Assembly: GCA_016800925.1 (NCBI GenBank)
Contig: JABCPU010000306.1
Location: 16,954-80,953 of the forward strand
DNA: 64,000 bases
Direction: 5' to 3'
Source of the DNA: Suillus spraguei
Lineage: Eukaryota; Basidiomycota; Agaricomycetes; Boletales; Suillaceae
Below are positions 10,042 to 24,024 of this stretch, piece after piece (the stretch's first letter is position 1; the number at the start of each line of letters is the position of its first letter). The notes beneath the pieces are model-generated. The model was not told where the DNA came from. It searched no databases and worked only from the letters and a program-made list of their open reading frames with translations. The translations under genes were made by a program, and so were the position numbers.

Positions 10042-11374
10042 TCAAGTACCTGCCTCATCCATTGCTTCCATTAATGTACCAGCAACTTGCAATTCATGAA
10101 TGCTTTCCACACCAACGCCTCTAAGCACCATTCCGATCTTCTCTTGCTTTAATGCCTGGCGCTCGGACTCACTTCTCACCATCAGCATGCCAGCAAACCC
10201 AAGCGAGTTGACGCCCAACATCGCCCCCGACTCTCCTAGGGTATAAGTGTCCCAGTGACGCGGTATCAAGTGCATGTGTTCCAGGGTTAGAATCACATTA
10301 TAGGATGGTGTACCAGGCGGATAGTCCGAGGCATGTCGCATGGTCGAAATCACAAGATCCAAGAGGGACAGGAACGGAAGGAATAATGCTTGTTCGAGCT
10401 GCTCTGGTGACGCGCCATTGGACAGAGTCGGAAGTCGATATATGTGGTTGGCGTATGGCACGGATGATAGCGAAAAGGGTTTTCCTGAAGATAACTCAGG
10501 TGAGCTTGGTTCGAATATCCAGTAGAGGAGCATGAAGAGAGTACCTGAGACTTCAAGGTTTGCAGCTTTGGCTAATCTTTCGATTGGAGGTCCATTTTCC
10601 TCAACTTCAATGAACTGGATATGTTTGTGACTTTGACTGGCTCCACTGTTTGATCCGCCTTTGATGAATGTTCAATATAAGTTTGCTATCAGATGGTCAT
10701 GTCACGAGAGACTCACAATTGTAGAAAGCGAAATAGTTTTTACGTGCGCTTCGGGCCACAAGGAGTAGCAGATAAGTTTGGACCAGATCATGAGGCATCA
10801 GGGGTGAATTTTGCGGCATGAATTCTGTCGATCATACGCATCAGCGCGTGATCATGGAGTTTGGGTAGCTGGTCAGGAACCTTTGGTCACGAGAAGGAAA
10901 TGATGGGGGACGACCGAGTACTTGTTTAGCTGGATAGACTTGAGCTGATGCTCGGACGGAGAAAATCGGACATACCAGCACACCATATTCCGCCCCGGAT
11001 GATTTGTTGCATAGATCACCGACGTGAAGATTTGGGACATATGGAGGTGTAAATGGATCAGAGTTCTTGACAGTCTTGTCTGACTGATTAGATGGTGCGA
11101 TTTCTGCTTTCCCAGCAGGTGGTGTCACGACCGGTTTCTTTTGAAGTGCTGTACATAGGCGAATCTCCCACTGCCATGCATCAATCACTCATGAGAAATA
11201 CCGTTGCGATGATGAAAGCAGATGGAAACGCACCTCTACCCCGATCTCCTCGTGCTTGCTCACTTCTGAGGGGAAGAAAAATAGATCTCCTGAAGATTGT
11301 GCGGCTTCAAACCGACTGGGTAATGCGGATATGATATCAGAGGCCTTCATGACTGAACGTTCAATGGACGCCAA
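10042..11374 (-). CDS. APA2: Ap4A phosphorylase (ATP adenylyltransferase)
   Basis: This enzyme degrades diadenosine tetraphosphate with phosphate to ADP and ATP. It belongs to the GHMP-unrelated HIT-like family, with an N-terminal catalytic domain and a C-terminal fungal domain. The exons join in phase: MASIERSVMKASDIISALPS, WEIRLCTALQKKPVV...DPFTPPYVPNLHVGDL, LNKYSVVPHHFLLVTK, NSPLMPHDLVQTYLLL, GGSNSGASQSHKHIQFIEVE (the QSHKHIQF segment holds the active-site histidines), GKPFSLSSVPYANHIYRLP, and a C-terminal domain with SYNVILTLEHMHLIPR and VNSLGFAGMLMV. The stop is at 10,042-10,044. I see no frame break, so it looks functional. The second Met (MKASDII) is an equally good start. Confidence 0.88.
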
Positions 11375-11482
11375 TTATTTGGTCACTCGTGTGTGAACCA
11401 GCCCACCGTGACGGTGCTGACTGTATGGGCAAAATACGGCCCGGAAGACCATGTGATCTAATTGGTTCATGCTTAGCTTGAT

Positions 11483-12314
11483 TTATGCAGGTAAGGCAAC
11501 ATGAATATGCATCAACAATTTCATGGCATCGGATGAATAGAATTGATAGTATATGTGTTCAGAATATTTCGATCCTTCAATCCACATTCTGCTATGGGAA
11601 ACTCGCTGGTAGGTGTTCGCCGTCCAGACTTCCAAATTTAGTGAGTTGGTCCGCATGAGACCAACAATGCACAGTTCCTTCAGATGGGGTGCTTCAGCGA
11701 CAGCGCGGTCAAGTGCCAATTCGATTGGGTCACAATCAAGTGTATTGTGGCATACGAGGGTGAGAGATCGTAGGGAGGGGGGAAATGGCTTCGCTTGCGG
11801 GGAAATTGGCCCAGAGAGGACATAGGCCAGACTTCGTAATTTTGGAAAAGGATGAAACTCATCCTGTCCGCGAATGACTGTGAGACGTGTATAACAATCC
11901 TGGTTTTTTGAAAGATCTGCGCTATAGTTGTCGTGTTCTCCTAGGTGCAAACTCCATACTCGTGCAGCATATTTGTCGAACGATTGCCAGCCGTTCAATG
12001 GATTACAGCAATACTTCAGGAGATCACAGTCACTCGTCCGGGTGTCCTGCGGATATGACAAGGATTGGCTTCAGTAACAAATGTGGGATCACTGTAGGTG
12101 AGTCACTTACATCCACAAATGATGCGCTTTGTGGAATCAGAGAAATGAATGGCGCAAAGGAGTGCATAGACCTCCACAGGATATCAAGGGCAGGATCTGT
12201 AAATGCACGACAACAGCAAGACATGTGGTACAACGACTTCTTGTCGTCTTGTAATCCATGAAGGATGACTGCGAGAATTTCTGAGATGCGGAGAATCTCA
12301 AAAGGTCCTGGCAT
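11483..12314 (-). CDS. F-box protein with LRR-like tail
   Basis: The start MPGPFEILRISEILAVILHG leads into an F-box-like segment: HMSCCCRAFTDPALDILWRS, with the usual basidiomycete ...DPALD.LW pattern. An intron (about 12,051-12,107) then joins FVD to DTRTSDCDLLKYCCNPLNGW. The second exon reads YAARVWSLHLGEHD, PFPKLRSLAYV, PSLRSLTLVCH and APHLKELCIVGL, which are repeated leucine-rich strands typical of these F-box proteins. Such proteins act as substrate receptors of SCF ubiquitin ligases. The product is about 255 residues, roughly half the usual length, ending HIHVALPA at 11,483. Either the C-terminus is truncated or a further exon is missed. The next gene (APA2) starts about 110 bases downstream on the same strand. 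Confidence 0.7.
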
Positions 12315-12890
12315 GATCAGTCAAAGAATTTGTTCGCAAATCACAGCACATACAAGATTTGAGGTTAAGGGTCACAAATTGTTCCAAACTAGCATTTGCC
12401 CTGTCCACCCTGTTGGTGGGCAACTAATAATAAGTTCTAGTTTGGTCAGCAAAACCAGGATTCAGAGAACAAATAGCTCCAAACACGACCTCTGTTCATA
12501 CCGTACAACGCACCAACGTAGACAAGAATCTTTTCTCATCGACTATGACCTCATTTCGTGTCTTGCGGATGGGCACTAGTTTTGTCCCTTTCCCTTTCTT
12601 CATTCACTTTAACCCATCGATAATTCCTTCAAGACCACCAGGAAGAACTTCATACCTAATGGGCTACATAGAAGGAAAGTCAGCGGCAGTGAGACTATAT
12701 GCTGGATACATCACCTTGAAGGTCCCTGCTTTAAGCTATTCCAAAAGAATGGCCCACAACTCACTAGAGTGGCTTATTGTCAGCCGCATGTGGGCTTCCC
12801 AATGCGGGCCATCCTACTAGTAATGGTTCTGCGTCCCATTTCTTCCTTTTCTTCAACTGACAACGGAAGTGTTAAAACCAGGCATCCTTC
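12315..12890. other. Intergenic, no feature recognised
   Basis: Only short unsupported frames are present. I see no conserved exon, repeat or RNA gene. Confidence 0.5.
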
Positions 12891-13590
12891 CTAACCGAGG
12901 AGTGACCATCCGAGCTGCTGTGTCTCAGGGAGAGAAGTGACACCATACACATACTTGATCGATTTCCTTACACAATTGCTAACAGCAGTCTTGAGATCGT
13001 TGACAGGAAGGTCCCCATCGAATACATGGGTAGCGCCAAGTGACTTCAGGAACTCTTCATGTTCATGTTTAAGTGACACAGTCATAATGATAGGAAAAAA
13101 CCCAGAGAGGCGAGCCAGCTGAATGAGTCGGATATCTTATCAGTCACGGTTACTCGTGACTTACTATATTATATATGCCCCGACAGCTAACGATGATCCC
13201 CCAGGAATGATAATCGGTGTCTTTCGGTACGCGTCAATGCCGCCCTGTACCTAAGGGTGAGGCCTAATTCGTACTCATTACTATTATACAGGCCTGTTGA
13301 AGCAGTGTTGAAGGCTAGTGGCTGCCTCATAATATTCCAAATTATTTAGGATCTATATACCTGTGCCAATGCAAATACTTCACTGAAACATGCCTTCACA
13401 GTGAAATCTGCAAATATACAGTGAACAAGTTAAGCTCAAGCACAATTCAGGGGCCACTAGCAATGCTTACACTCTGTCTCCCTTTGTGAACTTGTCGAGA
13501 CCTTCTCCTACTTCATTGACAATATCAGCACTATTCTCGCCGAGTACTGCTGGGTATTTCTCGGCGAAAAATCCTGATCCTAAACTTTGT
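12891..13590 (-). pseudogene. Medium-chain (MDR/quinone-type) dehydrogenase fragment
   Basis: On the minus strand from about 13,575: FFAEKYPAVLGENSADIVNE...FTKGDRV, the typical N-terminal segment of zinc-independent MDR reductases. Then comes TPIIIPGGSSLAVGAYII, the nucleotide-binding loop, and after an intron LARLSGFFPIIMTVSLKHE, EFLKSLGATHVFDGDLP and LPETQQLGWSLL. A TAG stop falls at the exon end after AYII (near 13,165), where related sequences have Gln (CAG), a C-to-T change. Exon phase is lost around 13,230-13,420, and the C-terminal half of the catalytic domain is missing after 12,891. It is a truncated relic. Confidence 0.75.
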
Positions 13591-13599
13591 AGTCGACAG

Positions 13600-16500
13600 G
13601 ATCAAGGACTGCAGAGTAAGCTTAGATCAAGAACTCATTTTTTCCGGGCTTCAAGATGTTGCGCAAACGAACAGCGGATAGACCTTGATTATATTCAAAA
13701 AAGAGTGCTTTTTGTTGCTTTACATGGTTGACGCAACTACATAGGGGTCACACTTATAAGTCACGTGATTTCGATCGGCGGCTGGACGTCGGTTGAGTTT
13801 CACTCACCAACACATCTAATCGCAAATGAAAAAACCTTGAGTGATTACAGATAGATGTGTGAAATAAAATGCATTCAAATATACTTTACATTACCCCCAT
13901 TCTACTATAAATCCTACTGCGTGAATTTCCTGATCTTTGAGCTTTCGATGCTGGGAATGATATGCCCTGATGCATGCATTATCGACGATAGCGTGTTCAC
14001 CATGAGAGTGTTCGCTCTTCCTGGTCGACACTCAACGAAGAACATGCAATTTCATCAGGACTGAATGCCATTGCAGATGACATCAGATACGTAACGTTGT
14101 CGTTGTCTGGAGGAGTGTTGCGGTTGGTAAAGGTAAAGACGGAGACAAGCCAATGCTGTCTTCTGAATCAATGGATATCAGTGTACCCAAAACGCCGAGA
14201 GCATGCAGAAGCCACGGTGGTTCAAGAACAGGAGTATCGAGTTAGCACAAAAGGAGCGATCGCAGGTGGAGCGTAGGAGCTCAGTATTGTATATAGAAAT
14301 TGGACTACCGTGAGTTACAATAAGAGACGTCTATACACAAAGATGTTGTGAAGGGAAGAAGAGATACCTCAGAGTAAGTGACTAATATCACTCCGAAATC
14401 TATGAGAGGAAGGTGCAGCACTCGGAAAAGATGTGCATGCATGAGCACGTTCAACATCCAGTACCACTGGCACTGGCGAAGCAATGTAGTAAGCATCATT
14501 CATCAGCGGTTAAGTTCGCTGCTGTTCACATACATTGGGATTCTTGTTCGGGGAGAAGACCACTGAAGCACAGCATGTCAAGTCATGATCGGGGTACGTG
14601 CGCTAGGAATGAGCGTACAATATAGTCCCGTGGTGATGATGATAAAGGGGAATATCATGTAATGATATAGAAGATTTTGTTGATTCCAGCATGACCAAAG
14701 TAAGAAAGTGTGAATGTCCACTTCGAATAACATAATGTCAATATCTGAAGGGAAGCTTGTCACAGAACAAGTGCATTACCGTGAAGTGAACAAACACAGT
14801 CATAGGTCTGGATAAGCGATTTGAGTGGCGGACAGGAACAGGTCGGGATAACCCTATCCAGAATATTCTAGTCGGCGCCGCTAAGCTATCAAGTTAGAAG
14901 GAGTTCAGACAGTCGCACTTACCACTGGCCACACATCGTATATCCGATGTTATTAAGCTTGCCCTCGTATGAAGAATGTGATGCACAGCTCTAGCTAAGT
15001 CCCGACTCGTACTCCTGGTCATTGCAACATAATCAGCAGAATATTTCTTCCGCATTCAGTTTTGACATCGACCAAAGTTAGGTGTTGTGGCACGGAGGAT
15101 CTGGGTGGATGTTAGTGTCATTCCTGAGAAACAGAGTCGACGGACTTTGAGAATAATATAATAATCGATGACAAGAAGCACAGTGCCTCTGAAGTCGAGA
15201 GACCTTGCAAATGAGGAGGTGAGGTCGAGGGAGGATTTCATGAGATGGACGCAATAATGAGTTGGTTCTGTCTGTGCATGAGAGGAAGGACATACTAGAT
15301 CCAGGGAAACTCTCTGCCTAAGTATCAACGTCTGCTGTGATGTACAGGTCGATGCCGTGATAGACAAGCGGAGGTCGTGGATGTATGAGGTCAAGCGAGT
15401 TCTGAACCTGAGAGATAGTGTAGATTGGATGTGGCGGATCTGAAGAGAGTATATATGGGGATGAGGGAGAGTCAGTAAGGATACACGGGTCTGGACCGAG
15501 CACGTGATCTGGAGAAAGCCGAAGGCACGAACTCCCGGAGATCAACAAAGCCTGTGATCGGAAAGAGTCCAAACACGAGAGGCTGACCAAACTAGTGCTT
15601 ACTAAGCGAGGAAGGGGATCTCTTTGTCTTCTGACTTTAACCTCGACCTCGCGCTTACTCGCTAGTCTTTTCACCCGCTCACCATGGCCCATTTGTGGTG
15701 TCTTGGTGGTTTTGGGTAGTGTCGTGCACCCGGTTTTTTTTTTCATAATAAGCTACCTCACACTCATAGTCTTAGGCTTTCACAGTCATATTGTCTCTGC
15801 CAATCAAGTACTTCTGATTTCTCATCTAAGCGTGTTTTGAATTCTTCAAATCATGAGAACCGATCAAAATCTCGAGACAAAGCTAGAGACCTTCGAAATT
15901 CAGAAGCCGAAGACCTGTTCTTTTGACAAATAGCAGACGTCTCAATGCACACAAACCCGCGCATTGAGAAAGCCAAAACCATTGCGACCAAACCCTCTGC
16001 CCCAAACTAGCAAAATTCGTGTCCCTCATTAGTAGTACGGGATCTTCACACCTGCAAAATAATAGGTTATGTAAGCGACACATTAACTATTATTTTGCGG
16101 GTTTGTTTGCACCTCAGTGTACGAAGTGGGTAGTCTAGTAAGCACCGATCCCCAGATAAGCACGTGTTCTGGAGGATCTTCATGCGTGTGAGCTTACAAA
16201 GGTTGTATTTCACGTGTTAACGTTCGTAGGACTGACTCAATCCTTCTCGTCGGACTTGTGCAATCTCCCGGAAGCGAGCTATAAGCCGAGGTCCAAGAGA
16301 GGATCTACAACTTTCTTGGTGATGCCGAACCCAAGGGAGAAAAGCCCCATACATGTAACATGGTTACACAACTATAGTATATTTCAATGACACGCGTGTT
16401 TTGAAGACTTTGATGACAGACGGGAAGTAGATATCAATGCTGACCCCTCGCCAGGATAAATGGAAGAGCCTATCGCTCTCGAAGCATTGAGTGGTGAATT

Positions 16501-17600
16501 GACTAGTGACTGATAAAAAACGGCATCCCGAATATAATCGATAATCGATATAGTAGTCATCTGTTGATCGCTACCATCGGACTGAGCACCAGCCTTGCAT
16601 AGGACCTCGGCGTTCCCCGTGTTTTACTAACAAAAGCGGAGAATCGATACAAAACACGTGGACTATCTCAGATCTGGCTTCATTTATTTCTACAAGCAAT
16701 GAGCCTGGCGATGAGCTGGATCATGAATAGGATGAATACGGATGAGCTTGCTTTGAATGTTTAAAAGTACTGCACACGACTGCGACTGAGGTCGCTGTAT
16801 GACAAGGTAGTAGCTTCGAGAACTGCATCAAGGCGCAGGAATGAGCATGTGTTTAATAAATATTGCCGTCTGGAATGAAATTATATCAGGCAACGTCTCG
16901 TAAAGTAAGTTGATAGCTGGTTTAGTCACGAAGCAGACACCAATGAAGGGCGCAAACCTTCCTTCCAACCGGGGTCCGAGAAGATATCATCGTGGAACCG
17001 ACCCACGATGCAAAAAAGCATGGAGCAAGAAGTAGATACCAAACTTCAATCCAACTGATCAGCCCCAAAACGAGACGACAGATTGGAACATACCTTATCT
17101 CTGAAACAAGAGCGTTTGCGCCAGTCTGTGGAGTAGCGAATGATGCAATGCGAGCTTGCAGCCCGAAAAAATATACATTAATAGCAATGCATGGACCAGA
17201 TTTGTTTCCATGAATGAATAAGTAACTGTTGAAAAGAGGTGCAAAGAAAACGGGAAAACTCGCAGAAGAAGAAAGCAGACTAACAGTAAATTTTGAAGCC
17301 TTTTTGAAGCTCGAGAGAGGCTCGCAAGAGGCTCAGTGAGCTAAGGGCTTGGGAAAAAGACACTAAAGGGCTAATTCCCTTTTTTTTTCTAATGAAAAGG
17401 CAAGATACAAATACATGAGAGAGAGAGAGACCCCAACCTGAGACTTTTTGTGGTGCGCGAGCTGTGCCGTGCATGAGTCCATACAATATGAAAAGGTGCT
17501 ACCAAATATACTTATTAAATTCATCAGATGACCATCATCCTGCCGCTAGTGTTGTGGGCAGAAGTCTGCTATTCTGCCAAGCGGCAATTGCCGGCAGTAG
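13600..17600. other. Four-kilobase stretch without supported genes
   Basis: I find no conserved exon, no convincing long frame and no clear terminal repeats. The longest minus-strand frame (15,318-15,746, Lys/Arg- then Pro/Ser-rich) has no recognisable family and begins inside a T-run. A short GA microsatellite lies near 17,418-17,432. This may be old repeat DNA or regulatory and non-coding sequence. Confidence 0.45.
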
Positions 17601-17618
17601 GTCGAGGGCCTTGGGCAG

Positions 17619-19612
<1,994 letters not shown>

Positions 19613-19699
19613 TGATTTTCGATCTGCAATGCGAATGCATGCTATTTGAGGTGCGCAATCTTATTTAGTTGGGGATCAGACTCGATTTTACATATCAAA

Positions 19700-20142
19700 T
19701 GATTTGTATCTACATACTTTCAGTTGTGTATCCCTTCCTTCGCCTGTTCAGTACCTTCACGGCTCTCAAGTTCCGGTAAAAAATAGTGTGATCAATGGAG
19801 ACGTGTCAAGCACATTTGAATCTTCTGCAATGCTCATGCGTCACATAGAACATCTCTTAAACGCGTCTCCCAAGGGTCTCTCTTTGCTCTCTCGCGATCA
19901 GGTAACAACCCTGATGCGCCTCATGGTCTTGGCTTCATCGAGCCTGTAATGGCAGAGCTCGTCGACGAAGTTGAGACGCTGCGGCAGGCCAATGTAGAGA
20001 TCGACGTGGCAAACGAATCAGAGATGACAGCATCACACATGCCATCCACAGATCCTACATGTCATACTAGGACGACTACAGGGGCGCGGACGAAAGACCG
20101 TACACCATAGAATATGTGGACTCGAATTGGTTCAAAGGACTC
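19700..20142 (+). pseudogene. Chimeric relic including an XRN1 exon piece
   Basis: A plus-strand frame at 19,704-19,949 (VINGDVSSTFESSAMLMRHI...LSLLSRDQVTTLMRLMVLA) joins with a frame change to GFIEPVMAELVDEVETLRQA. I do not recognise the family. From about 20,024 to 20,139 the sequence matches the XRN1 fragment at 33,175-33,290: RSYMSY*DDYRGADERPYTI and EYVDSNWFKG, with the same TAG. The match ends at 20,139, where unrelated DNA begins. The shared stop shows that the pieces were copied from an already mutated source. Confidence 0.5.
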
Positions 20143-20154
20143 GTCAATTTCAGG

Positions 20155-20870
20155 TTGCCGCTGGGAGCGGCCTTGTTCCAGAATCTGCAGGGTCAGGCAC
20201 AATCAATAAAGGAAAGGCCAGTTTGACTGAAGATGTGTACCTGTGCACGTTCGGCCTGACGTTGAAGCTGGAGATCGGCCACTTGCTTCTGTTTTCTTGT
20301 AAGCGGGCCAGAATTTAGCACAAATGTTGCTGATATCATCCTCTAATGGTTGTATTAATATGATGGGGCCAAAGTGGCCACGGTTGTCCGGGTCAAACAC
20401 TTCCTCCTCCCCTCTAAAAAGCCTTTCCAAACTCTTGCAAACAGTGCCACTCCACCAGTAGCATTGGGTACGGAGGATATCATAGTTGAGGTCCTGTTGG
20501 TTCACTAGAACTAACAGGTCTGCAACTTGTAAAACAGAAGGCCGGACAGAATTGAAGGAAAGCGAGGAGATCCGTCTGTAAGATTTGAACAGCTTCTGCC
20601 ATTCAGACTCATCAGATGGCTCAGGCTCCAATTTTTGGAAGGAGCAAGGGGGCTTTAGGAGCAAAAGAAGAGCTTCCAGAAGCATTTTAATATAACTAGC
20701 TGCCTGCTCCATGCAGTGATGTCTCCTTTTAACAGCTCACTGGAGAATGTATCAGGTGGCCAAGATCCCATATGATCTAGATTACATCTAGATCCTACTT
20801 CCAAATTCTTGCGTACATATGGATAAATGTATAAATAGTAGGAGTCAAATGCTGTGCGACGTTGACTCAT
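20155..20870 (-). CDS. Hypothetical protein, possibly frameshifted
   Basis: Begins MSQRRTAFDSYYLYIYPYVR and continues with VGSRCNLDHMGSWPPDTFSS and ELLKGDITA. There the frame changes by one base to MEQAASYIKMLLEALLLLLK, followed by LEPEPSDESEWQKLFKSYRR, VADLLVLVNQQDLNYDILRT and a charged C-terminus (RGEEEVFDPDNRGHFGPIIL). It looks like one globular protein of about 220 residues broken by a single-base difference near 20,715, or two exons of a gene. The family is unknown to me. It lies next to two other coding-like genes without known function (21,088 and 21,890). Confidence 0.45.
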
Positions 20871-21087
20871 ATAAGTACCGTCATTATATTGGGGACTGAG
20901 TGGCAGTCAATACGTCCTGAAAGTTTGGAACTCTCCCATTTCTCCCCAAACACCCTTAACTCACAATATTCTATTCCACATGACAACCGTCACTGCTGTG
21001 GACTCAGGCTAGTATTCATCTTCTTGTCGCTACTTTATATCCTGATATGATTTATGATAACCTCAGATTTGGGTTACCGAGATTCTT

Positions 21088-21585
21088 TTGAATCAGCTGG
21101 AACTTTTGGTCAAGTGCCAAGTCAGCCCAGAATTTTACTATCGCCTTCCCAAGTCAATCAGAACAATGCTAGCCAGATGGCTACAAGTAAGTTCTTGTGG
21201 TATTTGCAATCAGATTAAGTTGTTGACTAGTGTCGGGAAAGGTTCCCCATCAATCAATGACTCAGCCATGGTTAAGCATTTGGATGAGTCTTTGAAGGCC
21301 AAGATTGAGCAGTCTTCGAGCCTCCTTAATGAGAGACTGACAACTCATGGAACCAAATTGCTAAACCTCAAGAACGCCGTGGAATCTCACAATGGGGTGA
21401 TCTCTTCTGAGATCAATAGCGTGAGGGATGAAATTCAAGCTGTAGAGAAGCGCATGGAAGGATTAGAAAAGCGCTTAATTGATCTGGTGACCATATCAGT
21501 GCAGAATCTGACTGATAGAATTGAGGAATTGAACGTATCGCAGAGGACCTTTTTGGATAGAATCTTGGATTTGTTCAAGCATTGA
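21088..21585 (+). CDS. Coiled-coil hypothetical protein, 165 residues
   Basis: Single clean frame. The N-terminal third (MNQLELLVKCQVSPEFYYRL) is globular and poorly conserved looking. From about residue 70 there is a long heptad pattern: HLDESLKAKIEQSSSLLNER, TKLLNLKNAVESHNGVISSE, VRDEIQAVEKRMEGLEKRL, LTDRIEELNVSQRTFLDRIL. It ends DLFKH. This predicts an oligomeric coiled coil. I cannot name a function, and the gene could be a fragment of a larger coiled-coil protein. Confidence 0.5.
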   Translation: MNQLELLVKCQVSPEFYYRLPKSIRTMLARWLQVSSCGICNQIKLLTSVGKGSPSINDSAMVKHLDESLKAKIEQSSSLLNERLTTHGTKLLNLKNAVESHNGVISSEINSVRDEIQAVEKRMEGLEKRLIDLVTISVQNLTDRIEELNVSQRTFLDRILDLFKH

Positions 21586-21889
21586 ATAACATTAGCTACA
21601 GTTGCCCCTTTCAATATACTAGGTAGCGCATACAAAGCAGTTGTACTACCATACTGTAGCTGGCATGCCAGCACTGCATTACTAGTAGTATGCATAGCAA
21701 AGTCTCAACAAACTTTTCACCTCACCATTTCCACCTCAAAGTCGGTTCATTTCGGATCAAAACAGATCAAAACACCGGCAACAACCGGTTTTTATAAGAT
21801 GTCGACAACATCCTATGCAAGTTTTTATTTTCTAAAAATAAAAGGAACAAAGCTTGGAAGATGCCAATGAGTCAGAAACCGAGCGACTG

Positions 21890-22825
21890 CAGCGATAATC
21901 AAGAACACAGCCAGCGACGAAACTTTATCTTCCTAATCTCCAAATTATCCTCCTTCTCTATGTCAAAATCATCATTGTAGAAGATGATGAGGGAGTTGAT
22001 GGTTCCTAAAGTATACATATCTGTATTGCGGTCAAAAAAGGGAGGGACGGTCCCTAATGCAGCAGGCTGAATCGTAGCTGGTGGGGGAAGGTGATTGATG
22101 TTTTCTGGCCTCGATACTTGCAACGCTAGTTCAAGACCATGTCCACTACTCTACGACAATAATGAAGGGACACTTTAGGATATAAGGACAGAGATAACAA
22201 CGGACTGACTCACAGTTTTTTGAAGGGGTTTGTAATGATTTCTTTCCTGTGGCACCTTAGCATTTTGACTCGCAAGTCTGACGTTCATGACCATAGCCCG
22301 AGTCTCTTGTAACATCGGTTTATGATCGCCTGAGTGGTATTTTGTGTTCTTTGTATCTCGTCCAACCTCGCCAGGACATCAACAGCTCCAACTGTTGCTG
22401 TCGCATCTACATGAAGATTAGTGAACTCTGGGTCTGGTGCCAAAACGAGGAGAGCTTTCACTCACGAATGGCGCGCAATACATGAACTCGGTTTTTCGCA
22501 GCTTCAATATGCATGTGAGACACTGCCGGGATTATACCTGAATTGGATTGATACTCAAAACATTGATCGCACACTGAAACAACGCAAGCTGAAACTACTT
22601 GTACTTACAGCTGAGAGGCTCCAGTTCCTGCACAGTCTTCTCTGCATCGTAGGCCGCATTTATATCAAAGGTCTCTCCAATATCTTTACCTTCATTGATT
22701 CTATGAGAAGCTAAGGCGGAGATGTGGAGAAGGTCTGGGAACATATCTGCCAAAGAACGAACAGCTAACGGATAGGTTATCGCAGCCATTCCAGATGATT
22801 GTGAGATATAGCAGATCAAGTTGCC
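21890..22825 (-). pseudogene. Hypothetical multi-exon protein with one frameshift
   Basis: Exons in order on the minus strand: ITYPLAVRSLADMFPDLLHI...NEGKDIGETFDINAAYDAEK and TVQELEPL; then HIEAAKNRVHVLRAIRE; then TNLHVDATATVGAVDVLARL and DEIQRTQNTTQAI. Next, shifted by one base, come HKPMLQETRAMVMNVRLASQ and NHYKPLQKT. After an intron come LALQVSRPENINHLPP and TDMYTLGTINSLIIFYNDDF ending RRWLCS. The intron borders are good, and the whole resembles one agaric protein of roughly 250 residues. The shift near 22,325 breaks it. No known domain is recognised. Confidence 0.45.
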
Positions 22826-23139
22826 ACAGTGGTTGCGAGGTCAATGCCAATGATTAGTTTAGCTATAGCCCAAGTGGTTGGGTAGTCGAGTCAATATGAA
22901 TCAATTGCCATCCGTGCCAGGGAACAGGTAAGCGCGAGCACATGACTGTTGCTTACGTGAAATAGTCTGGAACCCCTTGCCATGACCAATTTTCCCATGA
23001 CAGCTTCGCAGGCTGGCTATATGTCATGGACATGAACGCACTGACAGTGGACTGGCCACAGGTGAGCCCTGGCACTCACGATGATCCAGTGTGTTGATTG
23101 ATCTCTTATTGATGATCTGCCAGGCTCCAACGGATGCGT

Positions 23140-23600
23140 CGTTCCGGCTGGCTAAGTGAAGAAGCTGTTTTGAAAGCAGCATCAGCCGTCCTGCGCCGCC
23201 AGACTCAGAGGCAGACAAGACGACGTTCACTGAAAACCAAGAGTCTAAAACGATGTACACAACAAATGCTACAACAAGGAATGCTTCCACTAGCATTGCG
23301 AAGAGCGCATCGACAGGTATTCCCAAGAAGAAGGCTAAACCAAAGCTCACTGCGAAGGAGAAAAAGGAACGATTGGTGAGTACTGATGCATAGGATATTC
23401 TTTCTTGAATTTTGGTCGTCCTTGCAGCTCTCACTTGAGAAGATAGTAATGTCTCTTCCTCTCGAGTTTCGGGGCAGTGATCCGGCACGCATATTTAATG
23501 CCAATGATACGCGACTGTTTGTTGAAGGATAGATATTCCAGGGTCTTCGACATAACATGGAATCTGTAATAGAATTCATGATGGACGGTGATGAATGAGG
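23140..23600 (+). CDS. Lysine-rich exon fragment, unknown
   Basis: A frame reads RSCFESSISRPAPPDSEADK, a Thr/Asn-rich stretch, then GIPKKKAKPKLTAKEKKERL. An intron (about 23,374-23,427) leads to LSLEKIVMSLPLEFRGSDPA and, after a stop, RHNMESVIEFMMDGDE. The second exon has the look of a conserved helical domain preceded by a basic nuclear-type linker. I cannot assign the family. The stop after FVEG near 23,530 and the short length suggest a remnant. Confidence 0.35.
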
Positions 23601-23761
23601 TATCAAACGTGGGTGATCCTACTTCATTGCATTATACATTAGCTCACAAGTCTTTGCACGCAGTTATCGAGATCATCAGACCTATATACAAGAACCTATA
23701 TACAAGAACCTTTAATTCTTTCGCAAGGAGCATGGGGGTCCGCTCCCAACGCTTGGCGCTA

Positions 23762-23893
23762 TCTTTTTTTTTTTTTTTTTTTGGGGGGGGCACTCATCTG
23801 GCGCTCCCTTTTGGTTGGCACTCTCTTTGGTCGGTGCTCTTTTTTTGGGCGCTCCCTTTGGTTGGCACTCTCTTTGTTGGCGCTCGGGTTCCT
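23762..23893. repeat. T-run, G-run and imperfect minisatellite
   Basis: A run of about 20 T followed by 8 G leads into two to three imperfect copies of a ~43-base unit built from GGCGCTCCCTTTGGTTGGCA and CTCTCTTTG. It lies just upstream of the membrane-protein gene. Confidence 0.7.
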
Positions 23894-24024
23894 GTTCGAC
23901 ACCAATGTCAAGAAAATACATCTCCTACTCTTGATTAAGGTGCGTCATTCTTGTCTCGTGTGGTCGCTAGTCTTGCTACTTACGTGGCGGCTGTCAGGCC
24001 ATCGCCCTTTTTAATGCAAATCAA

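Noticed and set aside
15318..15746. Minus-strand 142-codon basic and Pro/Ser-rich frame
   Set aside because: No intron, motif or family resemblance, and the N-terminus is encoded by an A/T run; probably chance.
23762..23790. Poly-T/poly-G run as a retroelement tail
   Set aside because: No reverse transcriptase frame or target-site duplication is visible beside it.
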